64,000 bases of DNA, taken from NCBI RefSeq assembly GCF_003313385.1, contig NZ_QMHN01000001.1, positions 1,568,616-1,632,615 of the forward strand, written 5' to 3'. The stretch is from Pedobacter chitinilyticus (GTDB lineage: Bacteria > Bacteroidota > Bacteroidia > Sphingobacteriales > Sphingobacteriaceae). The notes beneath the pieces were generated by a model. It saw only the letters and a list, made by a program, of their open reading frames with translations. It was not told where the DNA came from and searched no databases. Position numbers and translations under genes: made by a program. This document shows positions 9,519 through 17,923 of this stretch, piece by piece. Position 1 is the stretch's first letter. Every line of letters starts with the position of its first letter.

Positions 9519-10136
9519 ATGAACGAAAACACAACCTCAAATAACACCATTGGCATTGTAAATTACGGTGCTGGCAATATTTTTTCGCTAACGGCAGCGT
9601 TAGATAGGCAAGGAATTAGTTACGGCATGGTGAATAATGAAGCTGATTTGGAAAAGTATAGCCATATCATTATCCCTGGAGTGGGCCATGCGGGTGCCGC
9701 CATGCAAAAACTGCAACAAACGGGATTGGTTGAAGCCATTAAAGCTTTAACAAAACCTGTACTAGGCATTTGCGTGGGTATGCAACTGCTTACCGACCAC
9801 TCAGAAGAGGGCAATGCGGATTTGATTGGTATAGTCCCTATCAAAACTAAACTGTTCGACAAAGCGCTAGGCATTAAGATACCGCACATGGGTTGGAACA
9901 ATGTTAATTTTACAAACAATTCGCTGTTTACCAATGTTAAACCTCTTGCACAATTTTACTTTGTTCATTCTTATTTTATTGAATATAACCCTATTTTTGA
10001 CATCGCTTCGGTAACTTATGGCAACAAGTTTTCGGCAGCTATACAAAAAAACAACTTCTTCGGCGTTCAATTCCATCCAGAGAAATCTGGCGAAGCTGGG
10101 GAGCAGTTATTAAAGAACTTTTCAATGATTAGATAA
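9519..10136 (+). CDS. hisH: Imidazole glycerol phosphate synthase, glutaminase subunit HisH
   Basis: Class I glutamine amidotransferase subunit that supplies ammonia to HisF. 205 residues. Seen: the nucleophile Cys85 in LGICVGMQLL and the His186/Glu188 pair in GVQFHPEKSGE; the oxyanion strand is IIIPGVGHAGAA. The ATG at 9519 leaves a 10-residue tail before IGIVNYGAGN. It is the first gene after the largest break within the operon, so independent or read-through transcription are both possible. Confidence 0.97.
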   Translation: MNENTTSNNTIGIVNYGAGNIFSLTAALDRQGISYGMVNNEADLEKYSHIIIPGVGHAGAAMQKLQQTGLVEAIKALTKPVLGICVGMQLLTDHSEEGNADLIGIVPIKTKLFDKALGIKIPHMGWNNVNFTNNSLFTNVKPLAQFYFVHSYFIEYNPIFDIASVTYGNKFSAAIQKNNFFGVQFHPEKSGEAGEQLLKNFSMIR

Positions 10137-10207
10137 TTGGCTAATGTGATAAATTTGATGATTAGCTAATGCTTATAACTTCCAACTTAAAACTTAACTG
10201 AAAAAAG

Positions 10208-10957
10208 ATGTATATCATTCCTGCAATTGATATTTTAGATGGCAAGGTAGTCCGCCTACGTGAAGGTGACTATAACCAAAAAACTGAATATAACGTTTCT
10301 ATCGAAGATATGATTGAGCAGTACCAATCAAACGGTACAGATTTTATTCATATTATAGACCTAAATGGCGCCAAAGGCGATTTTAGCAATCAAAAAGCCT
10401 TGTTCGAGATTATTAAAAAAACGGACATGAAGGTGCAATATGGCGGCGGTATTCGTACCATTGAGCAAGTAACCAATTTGCTAGATGCAGGTATCCATCG
10501 CGTAATTGTGGGTACACAGGCCATCAGCAACCCTGATTTTCTTCCTCAACTCAGCGAAGCTTTTGCCAAAAAGGATGACTATGCCAACCGTATCGTTATT
10601 GCTATTGACGTATTGGACGAAGTAATTAAATACTCGGGATGGATGGAAAGTTCGCCAATTAAACTGATGGACTATGTGGACAAGTGTTTAGCATTAGGCT
10701 TTTTCCGCTTTTTATGTACCGACATTAATAAAGATGGCAAGCTTGGTGGTGCGGCAGTAGAGCTCTACAAAAAATTGCTTGACCACTCACCTATGATTAA
10801 ACTCATTGCTTCGGGTGGTGTAAGTTCTATGGCTGACATCGAAGAGTTAGCGCAATTACCGATTAGAAGTGTGGTAGTTGGTAAAGCAATTTACGAAAAC
10901 CGCATCTCCATTGAAGAAGTTAAGAATTGGAATTTGCAGCAATTAAGCTCTATATAG
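10208..10957 (+). CDS. hisA: ProFAR isomerase HisA
   Basis: (βα)8-barrel isomerase converting ProFAR to PRFAR. 249 residues, starting MYIIPAIDILDGKVVRL with catalytic Asp8; a second Asp lies in IVIAIDVLDE. Phosphate-binding glycine motifs are QYGGGIRT and IASGGVSSM. The gap before it (71 bp) contains the word repeat AACTTCCAACTTAAAACTTA. It fits its usual position between hisH and hisF. Confidence 0.97.
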   Translation: MYIIPAIDILDGKVVRLREGDYNQKTEYNVSIEDMIEQYQSNGTDFIHIIDLNGAKGDFSNQKALFEIIKKTDMKVQYGGGIRTIEQVTNLLDAGIHRVIVGTQAISNPDFLPQLSEAFAKKDDYANRIVIAIDVLDEVIKYSGWMESSPIKLMDYVDKCLALGFFRFLCTDINKDGKLGGAAVELYKKLLDHSPMIKLIASGGVSSMADIEELAQLPIRSVVVGKAIYENRISIEEVKNWNLQQLSSI

Positions 10958-11035
10958 ATTAAAAGATAATAGTAGTTGGTATTTAGATAGGACACGTGCT
11001 TTCTAAATACTAACTACTAAATACTGAAGTCCCCT

Positions 11036-11791
11036 ATGCTTTCAAAACGCATTATCCCCTGCCTGGATGTAAAAGATGGGCGAACTGTAAAAGGTGTAAA
11101 CTTTGTTGATTTGCGTGATGCGGGTGACCCTGTGGAACTGGCCGCTCAATATGCACAGCAAGGTGCTGACGAACTGGTATTCCTGGACATTACCGCTACT
11201 CATGAACGTCGTAAAACGATGATTGAGATGGTAAAATCTGTGGCTAGACAATTGAACATTCCCTTTACCATTGGCGGTGGCATCACCGAAATTGCAGATG
11301 CAGAAGCATTACTGAATGCAGGTGCAGATAAAATCAGCATCAATTCTGCAGCGGTGCGAAATCCGAAACTGATTGAGGAATTGGCAAAGGCTTTCGGTGT
11401 GCAGTTTGTAGTGGTTGCTGTTGACACTAAACATGTGGATGGCAAAAACTGGGTGCACCTAAATGGCGGACGCTTGATGACCGAACTGCAAACGGAAACA
11501 TGGATCAAGCAAGCTGAACAACTAGGTGCTGGCGAAATATTGTTGACTTCAATGGACCACGATGGCACCAAAGCAGGCTTTGATTGTAATTTACTGAAAA
11601 AAGTAAACGAAAGTATTAACATCCCAATTATTGCTTCAGGTGGTGCAGGGAGCATGGCGCATTTTACAGAGGTTTTCCAAAAAACAAACGTTGATGCAGC
11701 ATTAGCAGCTTCGGTGTTTCACTATGGAGAGATTTTAATACCAGATTTAAAACAGGAATTAAGCAGACATCAGATACCAGTAAGGATATAA
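11036..11791 (+). CDS. hisF: Imidazole glycerol phosphate synthase, cyclase subunit HisF
   Basis: Cyclase barrel that combines PRFAR with ammonia from HisH to form IGP and AICAR. 251 residues. Seen: catalytic Asp11 in [18 protein letters not shown], the second Asp in VVAVDTK, and phosphate-binding FTIGGGI and [10 protein letters not shown]. The 78-bp gap from hisA contains the word repeat ATACTAACTACTAAATACTG. A palindromic repeat begins 7 bp after its stop. Confidence 0.97.
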   Translation: MLSKRIIPCLDVKDGRTVKGVNFVDLRDAGDPVELAAQYAQQGADELVFLDITATHERRKTMIEMVKSVARQLNIPFTIGGGITEIADAEALLNAGADKISINSAAVRNPKLIEELAKAFGVQFVVVAVDTKHVDGKNWVHLNGGRLMTELQTETWIKQAEQLGAGEILLTSMDHDGTKAGFDCNLLKKVNESINIPIIASGGAGSMAHFTEVFQKTNVDAALAASVFHYGEILIPDLKQELSRHQIPVRI

Positions 11792-11797
11792 CCTTTT

Positions 11798-11893
11798 CGT
11801 CATTTCGACGAAGAATGAGGAGAATTGAAAATCAACGAAGTTAAATCTAGCAATTGTATGTTGTTAGATTTCTCACATACGTTCGAAATGACG
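11798..11893 (+). repeat. Palindromic repeat CGTCATTTCGA after hisF
   Basis: CGTCATTTCGA (11798-11808) and TCGAAATGACG (11883-11893) form the outer arms. Inner TTAGATTTCTC and related sequence match the elements at 5379 and 9152. Confidence 0.85.
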
Positions 11894-11910
11894 GAAAAAC
11901 AAATACATCT

Positions 11911-11974
11911 CGTCATTGCGAGGCACGAAGCAATCTTAATGCGTATAGAGATTGCTTCGTGCCTCGCAATGACG
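11911..11974 (+). repeat. Perfect 26-bp inverted repeat CGTCATTGCGA
   Basis: Arms 11911-11936 and 11949-11974 are perfect reverse complements over 26 bp, with a 12-nt loop. The arm begins CGTCATTGCGAGGCACGAAG. It ends 17 bp before the hisIE start codon, so it would form a very stable hairpin in the operon mRNA. Confidence 0.93.
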
Positions 11975-11991
11975 ACCGAACAAAGAATAAA

Positions 11992-12597
11992 ATGAGCAAC
12001 ATTAACTCCAGTCAAATAGATTTTACCAAAACAGACGGCTTAGTTCCCGTAGTAGTGCAAGACAACCAAACCTTGGAAGTACTGATGCTGGGCTACATGA
12101 ATGCCGAAGCTTTTGAAAAAACACAACAGGAAGGCAAAGTCACCTTCTTCTCTCGCTCCAAAAGCCGTTTATGGACCAAGGGCGAAGAAAGTGGTAATTT
12201 CTTATTCGTTCAATCTATTGCAATAGATTGTGACAACGACACAATATTGATTAAAGCTAATCCTGTTGGTCCAACTTGCCATACAGGCTCTCGTAGTTGT
12301 TTTAAAACTGATTTCAATCAAAACTTTATCTTCGAATTAGAAAACATTATTAACGATAGGTACGAAAATCCTGTAGAGGGTTCCTATATCAATAAGATGC
12401 GAAGTAAAGGGTTAAATAAAATAGCTCAAAAAGTTGGCGAGGAAGGTGTTGAAACAGTAATTGCTGCCTTGGCCGAAACCAAAGAGGATTTAGTTAACGA
12501 AGCTTCGGATTTGGTATTCCACTTAATGTTTTTACTCAAAGAGAAGGGTTTAAGTATTAAGGACATTGCAGAGAATTTGGAGAAGAGACATAAATAG
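11992..12597 (+). CDS. hisIE: Bifunctional phosphoribosyl-AMP cyclohydrolase / phosphoribosyl-ATP pyrophosphatase HisIE
   Basis: 201 residues fuse two early steps of the pathway. HisI domain (about 1-110): SRSKSRLWTKGEESGNF and the zinc-binding GPTCHTGSRSCF with its cysteines. HisE domain (about 115-201): VGEEGVETVIAAL and EASDLVFHLMFLL, the MazG-like helical fold. The start at 11992 (MSNINSSQID) is chosen because the upstream extension of the frame runs through the inverted repeat. It closes the operon; a bidirectional terminator hairpin follows at 12691. Confidence 0.97.
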   Translation: MSNINSSQIDFTKTDGLVPVVVQDNQTLEVLMLGYMNAEAFEKTQQEGKVTFFSRSKSRLWTKGEESGNFLFVQSIAIDCDNDTILIKANPVGPTCHTGSRSCFKTDFNQNFIFELENIINDRYENPVEGSYINKMRSKGLNKIAQKVGEEGVETVIAALAETKEDLVNEASDLVFHLMFLLKEKGLSIKDIAENLEKRHK

Positions 12598-12690
12598 TAC
12601 TCAAAAGGAAAATCCAGCTTACTGTATCGCTGTCTATTAGATTTCTCGACTTCGTTTCTCTCCGCTCAAAGTGACGAGATAGGGCAAACT

Positions 12691-12720
12691 TCGTAGGTTT
12701 TGAAAACCTACGAGGTTTTT
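12691..12720. terminator. Bidirectional hairpin, hisIE / carotenoid cluster
   Basis: TCGTAGGTTTT (12691-12701) pairs with AAAACCTACGA (12703-12713), then GGTTTTT. It lies between two convergent operons. The same hairpin recurs at 36375 and 39446. Confidence 0.75.
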
Positions 12721-12773
12721 AACTACGCAATTATCGACATTGCGAAAAGCGTCGAAATAACGACTGAGCATAC

Positions 12774-13481
12774 TTAAGAAACTCCTCTACTTGCCTTTAA
12801 CCTTAACAGAAATCCCTCATAAAGCAGGATATTCAATCCGATAAGGCTCATGCCATAAAAGACATCTTCAAAAGGAATGGTCTTTATGCGTAATCCGATG
12901 ATTTCATTGCTATTGTACCATACAATGGGTGCCTCTAAACCTGTGCCTGTCAACACACCATTCACAATCAAAAACGGAATAATCATGATGAGGTAGGTGA
13001 AATAGAATTGTCCCAGCCAATTGGGTTTCTTTATAAACGCCAAGTACGAGATCAACAGCACAAACACTACAAAATTCATCATGGGGTACATTTTGTGATA
13101 GAAGCAAAACAACATTACCACGCCAAAAAGCATTAAAATAAACGAAATTGCTTTAGTAGAATAACTTCTTAGTGCCTGTTCCTTCCAAACACCAAAACAG
13201 TGATAGGAGAATAAACAAGCATAAGGAATGCATAGGAAAAAAAGAATTTCCTCGATAGGTAATCCCCAGATGAAAACGCCAAGCACATAGTCTGGATTAA
13301 AGCCCCACACCCCTTTTTCGGTAAACCAAACATCCCAAACTAAAAACAAAACCGTAGTGATGATATTGGCGGGCAAAAAAGCCTTCACGTTTTTCCAAAA
13401 CATCAATTTCGGATGAAAAGAGCATAAAAACGGCACTAAGACCGAAAACAAATTGACCAGCAAGTACGTATAATGCTTCAT
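12774..13481 (-). CDS. Lycopene beta-cyclase (membrane, CrtYcd-type)
   Basis: 235 residues with about seven hydrophobic segments. PIEEILFF and the WGFNP...W pattern are hallmarks of the lycopene cyclase domain found as separate CrtYc/CrtYd subunits in actinobacteria and fused in Bacteroidota and archaea; the two halves (about 1-115 and 120-235) resemble each other. It would close both ends of lycopene to give beta-carotene in the membrane. Its ATG overlaps the crtZ stop by four bases. It is the last gene of the carotenoid operon. Confidence 0.9.
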   Translation of the reverse strand: MKHYTYLLVNLFSVLVPFLCSFHPKLMFWKNVKAFLPANIITTVLFLVWDVWFTEKGVWGFNPDYVLGVFIWGLPIEEILFFLCIPYACLFSYHCFGVWKEQALRSYSTKAISFILMLFGVVMLFCFYHKMYPMMNFVVFVLLISYLAFIKKPNWLGQFYFTYLIMIIPFLIVNGVLTGTGLEAPIVWYNSNEIIGLRIKTIPFEDVFYGMSLIGLNILLYEGFLLRLKASRGVS

Positions 13482-13960
13482 GATTTTTGTTGCTGCATTT
13501 TTTGATACTGATAGGCTTCCCTAAAATATTTAAAAGGCACCCAAAGCATTCCAAAACATTCACCATCGTGTTTGCCCAAATGTTTATGATGCATTTTATG
13601 AGCTCTTCTGATGGCTTTTAAATAGATATTATTTGTATTTCTAAACCACTTAAATCGTTGATGGATAAAAATATCATGTACCAAGAAATAGCAAAAACCA
13701 TAGAGTGTAATGCCACTCGCAATGCCAATGGCGATGATATTTCCATAGATAGAACCCCATAAAAACAATAAGATTCCTGGCGTGGCAAAAATCAAGAAAA
13801 AGAAGTCGTTTTTCTCAAAAACCTGGCCATCATCTTTTTTATGGTGGTCTTTATGTAGGCTCCACAACCAGCCGTGCATCAAATATTTGTGTGCCAGCCA
13901 AGCCACACATTCCATTGCTACAAAAGCCAATACCACACAAACAACTATCGTTAAAACCAT
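13478..13960 (-). CDS. crtZ: Beta-carotene 3-hydroxylase CrtZ
   Basis: 160 residues, a non-heme di-iron membrane hydroxylase. The histidine clusters are visible: HKYLMH (24-29), HKDHH (36-40), HDIFIH (95-100) and HKMHH (121-125). It adds 3-hydroxyl groups to beta-carotene, yielding zeaxanthin. The start at 13960 (MVLTIVVCVVLAF) is preferred over an ATG 25 codons upstream that lies inside the SRPBCC gene. It starts one base after that gene's stop codon. Confidence 0.93.
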   Translation of the reverse strand: MVLTIVVCVVLAFVAMECVAWLAHKYLMHGWLWSLHKDHHKKDDGQVFEKNDFFFLIFATPGILLFLWGSIYGNIIAIGIASGITLYGFCYFLVHDIFIHQRFKWFRNTNNIYLKAIRRAHKMHHKHLGKHDGECFGMLWVPFKYFREAYQYQKMQQQKS

Positions 13961-13961
13961 T

Positions 13962-14426
13962 TTATTTCGATTTAAAGATGGTAAGTATCTGTTCAGTTCT
14001 ATAATCAAAAATTTGTGCCAACTTTTTACGTACAATTAGCTTATTGGCTAGCTGACCCAACCAACCAAAAGAAATAGCATAGGTAACCTTGTCTTTCATC
14101 AACACGGCACCATTCTTTTCTTCGAAAGTATGTTCATGGTGCCAATAAGCATAAGGCCCTTTCTGTTGTTCGTCTACAAACGAAAAAGGTGCATTTACAG
14201 CGCTAATTTGACTCAACCACTTTAATGGAATACCTGCCAATGGCCTCACTACATATTCTATCATCAGTCCGTTATGAATATGTTCAGGTAAATCTTTCGT
14301 CACTACCTTAAATTCCATTTCAACGGGTGTAATTTTAGCTAGGTTACTCGGGTTACTGAAGAAATCCCATGCTTCTACTACTGAAATTGGCAAAACAGTT
14401 TCCCTATATAATTCGTACTTCTTCAT
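13962..14426 (-). CDS. SRPBCC-fold protein of the carotenoid operon
   Basis: 154 residues. VSVVEAWDFFSNPSNLAKITP-like N terminus (PISVVEAWDFFSNPSNL) and the YWHHEHTFEEKNGAVLMKD region identify the SRPBCC/polyketide-cyclase-like ligand-binding fold. Members bind hydrophobic ligands; none of the catalytic residues of a named enzyme is evident. It is packed base-to-base between idi and crtZ, so a role in handling a carotenoid or isoprenoid is inferred, not shown. Confidence 0.83.
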   Translation of the reverse strand: MKKYELYRETVLPISVVEAWDFFSNPSNLAKITPVEMEFKVVTKDLPEHIHNGLMIEYVVRPLAGIPLKWLSQISAVNAPFSFVDEQQKGPYAYWHHEHTFEEKNGAVLMKDKVTYAISFGWLGQLANKLIVRKKLAQIFDYRTEQILTIFKSK

Positions 14427-14957
14427 TTATTTATTCAACAAACGATCTAATATCCCTTTATTCAACACTTCGGCTAAAATAATTTTAAACCAAGGCGTAT
14501 ATTTTACTGGATGAGCTTCAACATCCTCCCTTAAAGCGTCTACAGTCATATATTTCCACTCACTTACTTCATTTTCATCTGGTTGCGGTATTCCCGAAAA
14601 TCTACCCAAAAACACATGGTCAAACTCATGCTCAAACAATCCTCCACCTACATCGGCTTTATAAATGAAACTATAAATCCAATTCGTATCGCAAGCAATT
14701 CCCATTTCTTCCTTCAATCGCCTACTTACAGCATCTTGCAAGGTTTCTCCTGCCCTTGGGTGACTGCAACAAGTATTCGTCCACATACCACCGCAATGAT
14801 ATTTATCCAATGCACGTTGTTGAAGCAACACTTCATTTTCATCATTCAATAAAAAAACAGAAAAAGCCCGATGTAGTTTTGCTTCTCTATGAGCCTGCAT
14901 CTTCTCCATCAAACCAATCTCTCTATCTTCAGTATCTACTAATATTACTTCTTCCAT
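14427..14957 (-). CDS. idi: Isopentenyl-diphosphate delta-isomerase (type I)
   Basis: 176-residue Nudix-fold enzyme interconverting IPP and DMAPP. Seen: active-site Cys in TNTCCSHPRAGE (Cys63/Cys64, His66), the Nudix-like helix LQDAVSRRLKEEMGI, and acidic metal ligands in FEHEFDHVF (Glu109, Glu111). It directly abuts the SRPBCC gene and follows the unknown gene by no bases, consistent with one transcript. It increases the DMAPP supply for carotenoids. Confidence 0.96.
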   Translation of the reverse strand: MEEVILVDTEDREIGLMEKMQAHREAKLHRAFSVFLLNDENEVLLQQRALDKYHCGGMWTNTCCSHPRAGETLQDAVSRRLKEEMGIACDTNWIYSFIYKADVGGGLFEHEFDHVFLGRFSGIPQPDENEVSEWKYMTVDALREDVEAHPVKYTPWFKIILAEVLNKGILDRLLNK

Positions 14958-15461
14958 TTACTTGGCGATGGTCGTTAATTGCTGTTTTTCTTCAGGGGTT
15001 AATTTTTGTTGTTTCATAAACGAAACAATGGTTTTAGCCAATTGTTCATCTATTTCATCGTTCGTCAAGCTCCTTAAAATTAACTTTTTATCGGCTTCAA
15101 TATGACGATTATAGCCTAATATGGACGGTGCAGACATCTGTGTAGCATACCTCAAAAATACCAACTCCACATTTCCATTATCTTTTGAAATAGCCGTATT
15201 GAGCATCTTTTTACCAGCATTAAAGTAACTCAGCTTGGTAAACGGATTAAAAACATGCTTGGCCATCACCATTTTAGTAGCACCTTTATAACCTAATACA
15301 AAAGCGCTCTGCTCTTGCTTTTCTAAAATAGAAAGCAGGTTTTGTGCTGTTTGTTTGCTTTCTACAGCCCTAGCATACATTAACCTGATGTTTTGCTTGG
15401 AAGATTCTGTAAACAGCAAAAGAAAGGAAGAGATAAATAGAACGATTGGTTTAACCCACAT
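14958..15461 (-). CDS. Unknown protein of the carotenoid operon
   Basis: 167 residues, not assigned to a named domain. It starts MWVKPIVLFISSFLLLFTES, one hydrophobic segment that could be a signal or anchor. The remainder is helical, with repeated-looking ALN/KQ-rich helices and a conserved-looking YNRHIEADKKLI segment. The start overlaps the end of crtB by 11 bases, so it is translated within the operon. Co-location between crtB and idi suggests a role linked to pigment synthesis or membrane homeostasis (inference). Confidence 0.72.
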   Translation of the reverse strand: MWVKPIVLFISSFLLLFTESSKQNIRLMYARAVESKQTAQNLLSILEKQEQSAFVLGYKGATKMVMAKHVFNPFTKLSYFNAGKKMLNTAISKDNGNVELVFLRYATQMSAPSILGYNRHIEADKKLILRSLTNDEIDEQLAKTIVSFMKQQKLTPEEKQQLTTIAK

Positions 15462-16305
15462 GAGCTGACAATTTCCCAGAAGTTTGCGGCACAAAAAATG
15501 TATTTAACATAAGTAATGCCTTTTGGAAATCGGGCACTCTTACTCTTTTCTCCATAATGTGCTTGGCAGGAATCTCCTGTATTTTTCTAAATAATGATTT
15601 ATAATAAATATAGGCCAAATATACGCCCTTTTTTGCACACGGTGGTAGTTTTGCAATACCTACCAAGGCTTCGTCAAATTCAGCCTTTATCTCTTGTTCT
15701 ATTAGCGATTTATCCTCTTCCGTAAAGCAATCGAAGTTCATATTTGGGAAATACATCCTACCCAATTCCAAATGGTCTGCTTTGATATCTCTCAAAAAGT
15801 TCACTTTCTGAAATGCAGATCCTAATTTCATTGCCGCATGCCTTAGGGAATTATATTCATTAGCATCCCCATTGCAAAACACCTTTAAACACATTAAACC
15901 TACCACTTCAGCCGATCCAAAAATATATTTTTCATACAATTGCTTGGTATAAACTTGCTTCTCCAAATCCATTTCCATACTATCTAAAAATGCTTCGATT
16001 AATTCAATATCTATCTGATATTGATGTACGGCTTGCTGAAAACTATTAATGATTGGATTTAAACTGATCTTACTGTCCAAGGAAGCGTAAGTTTCGGTTT
16101 TTAATTGCGCTAAAAGGCCTTTTCTATCATAACCATGAAAAGAGTCTACTACTTCATCGGCCAATCTCACAAAACCATAAATGGCAAAAATAGCAGGTCT
16201 GATGCTAGGCGATAGAAATTTAATGCCAAGTGAAAAAGAGGTACTATACTTTTGCGTGGTAATTTGGCTACATTTTGCCGAAACTTGATCAAACAATGCT
16301 TTCAT
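15451..16305 (-). CDS. crtB: Phytoene synthase CrtB
   Basis: 284 residues of the squalene/phytoene synthase family, joining two GGPP to phytoene. Both Asp-rich motifs are seen: DEVVD (50-54) and DIKAD (170-174), within VNFLRDIKADHLELGRMYFP. It starts MKALFDQVSAK, four bases after the crtI stop. No GGPP synthase gene is in the window, so the substrate must come from elsewhere. Confidence 0.96.
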   Translation of the reverse strand: MKALFDQVSAKCSQITTQKYSTSFSLGIKFLSPSIRPAIFAIYGFVRLADEVVDSFHGYDRKGLLAQLKTETYASLDSKISLNPIINSFQQAVHQYQIDIELIEAFLDSMEMDLEKQVYTKQLYEKYIFGSAEVVGLMCLKVFCNGDANEYNSLRHAAMKLGSAFQKVNFLRDIKADHLELGRMYFPNMNFDCFTEEDKSLIEQEIKAEFDEALVGIAKLPPCAKKGVYLAYIYYKSLFRKIQEIPAKHIMEKRVRVPDFQKALLMLNTFFVPQTSGKLSAHVG

Positions 16306-16309
16306 CTAC

Positions 16310-17797
16310 TTATTTTTGGTGTTTTACAATATAATTGGCTACTATTTGTCCAGAAATAATGGCTGGTGGAACACCAGGGCCAGGTACAGTTAGTTGACCT
16401 GTATAATATAAGTTACTTATTTTTTTACTTTTGATAGATGGCTTTAATATTGCTGTTTGCTTCAAAGTATTAGCTAATCCGTAAGCATTACCTTTAAAAG
16501 CATTGTAATCTTTCACAAAATCGGTGTAAGCATAAGTAGTTTTTGTAATAATGTTTTCACGGAATTTCTCACCGCAGAAATCCTCCAATCGATCAACCAG
16601 TTCTTCGAAATACCTCGCCCTAATTTCTTCTGTGTCCTTTAACCCAGGAGCCACGGGAATGAGCATAAACAAATTTTCCATACCTTCTGGTGCCACCGAA
16701 GGATCTGTTTTTGAAGGACAGCAAACATAATAAAGTGGATTTTCAGGCCATTCAAGCGTTTCGTAAATAGCTTCAGCATGTTTTTCAAAATCCGTTTCGA
16801 AAAAAAGGTTATGATGTTGTAGCTTGGGCAGTTTTTTATTTACACCAACATAATACAACAAACATGAAGGTGCCATTACACGCTTCTCCCAATAACTTTC
16901 TGTATAGTTTCTAGAAGATTTTGGCAGCAGCTCCTGCTCAATATGATGATAATCGCCTGCTCCTACAACCATATCAGCTGGCATTTCAGCATTTGAAGTA
17001 ATCACCTTCTTTACTCGATGATCGGATACTTCAATGGAAGTTACTGTAGTTTCGGTTTTAAATTCCACTCCTTTTTCTAAAGCCAACAAGTACATGGCTT
17101 CCGCAAGCTTTCCAAATCCGCCCATGGGGTACCAAGTACCTAACTTAATATCGGCATAGTTCATCATACTATACAAAGCAGGTATATTTTTAGGAACAGC
17201 ACCAAGAAACAATACAGGAAATTCCAATAGTTGCAATAATTTGGATGATTTAAAATAGCGCCGCACATGTTTTGAAAAAGATTGCAACAAGTCTAGTTTA
17301 GATGCCGCTTTCATTACTTTAACATCCATAAATTCGAGAATACTCAAGCCTGGCTTATGCACAAACTCGTTAATTCCCACTTTATATTTATATTCAGCTT
17401 CTGCCAAAAATTTATCTAATTGCATACCGCTGCCTGGTTCAATTTCTTCAAAGGCGTGCTTTAACGCTTCGTAGTTAGCAGGTACAGAAAGTACATCATC
17501 TTTACCATAAATCACCTGATAAGATGGATCAAGGCGTTTGAGTTCGAAATAATCTGATATAGATTTACCAAACTGATTGAAAAACCCCTCCATCACATCT
17601 GGCATCCAATACCAGCTAGGTCCCATATCAAAGGTAAATCCATCTTTTTCAAAAACTCTAGCTCTCCCCCCTACCTCTTTATTCTTTTCTACAATTGTAA
17701 CCTTATAGCCCTTATCAGCTAAAGTAATAGCGGCACTTAAACCAGCAAAGCCGGCACCGATAACAATTACATGTGGGGGATTTTTAAGCATCATCAT
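16310..17797 (-). CDS. crtI: Phytoene desaturase CrtI
   Basis: 495 residues, FAD-dependent CrtI-type desaturase turning phytoene into lycopene. Seen: the dinucleotide-binding motif VIGAGFAGLSAA (13-24) with VEKN, EVGGRARVFEKDGFTFDMGP, and the C-terminal motif GPGVPPAIISGQIVANYI. Three consecutive Met codons (17797, 17794, 17791) leave the exact start open. First gene of the seven-gene crt operon; its upstream region carries three TTAAACAA-type words. Confidence 0.96.
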   Translation of the reverse strand: MMMLKNPPHVIVIGAGFAGLSAAITLADKGYKVTIVEKNKEVGGRARVFEKDGFTFDMGPSWYWMPDVMEGFFNQFGKSISDYFELKRLDPSYQVIYGKDDVLSVPANYEALKHAFEEIEPGSGMQLDKFLAEAEYKYKVGINEFVHKPGLSILEFMDVKVMKAASKLDLLQSFSKHVRRYFKSSKLLQLLEFPVLFLGAVPKNIPALYSMMNYADIKLGTWYPMGGFGKLAEAMYLLALEKGVEFKTETTVTSIEVSDHRVKKVITSNAEMPADMVVGAGDYHHIEQELLPKSSRNYTESYWEKRVMAPSCLLYYVGVNKKLPKLQHHNLFFETDFEKHAEAIYETLEWPENPLYYVCCPSKTDPSVAPEGMENLFMLIPVAPGLKDTEEIRARYFEELVDRLEDFCGEKFRENIITKTTYAYTDFVKDYNAFKGNAYGLANTLKQTAILKPSIKSKKISNLYYTGQLTVPGPGVPPAIISGQIVANYIVKHQK

Positions 17798-17923
17798 TAA
17801 TTAAACAAACATAGCTTTATTTTGTTTAATTTTTTAATTTAAAAGTTAAACAAAATAAAAATCACAATATTGTTTCACAGATGATGGGTGTTTTTTATAA
17901 ACAGAAGGATGGTTTGTATAGTT
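17798..17923 (-). promoter_or_regulatory. crt operon upstream region with TTAAACAA words
   Basis: This 126-bp gap lies between the MerR-type regulator gene and crtI. TTAAACAA occurs at 17801-17808 and 17846-17853, and its complement TTGTTTAA at 17822-17829. The same words recur upstream of the regulator gene. They are candidates for the regulator's operator. CAAACATA (17806-17813) read on the minus strand is TATGTTTG, a -7 box match, but no -33 TTG is spaced correctly. Confidence 0.5.

Noticed and set aside
11854..11991. N-terminal extension of HisIE
   Set aside because: The added codons run through the 26-bp inverted repeat; HisI domains start close to MSNINSS.
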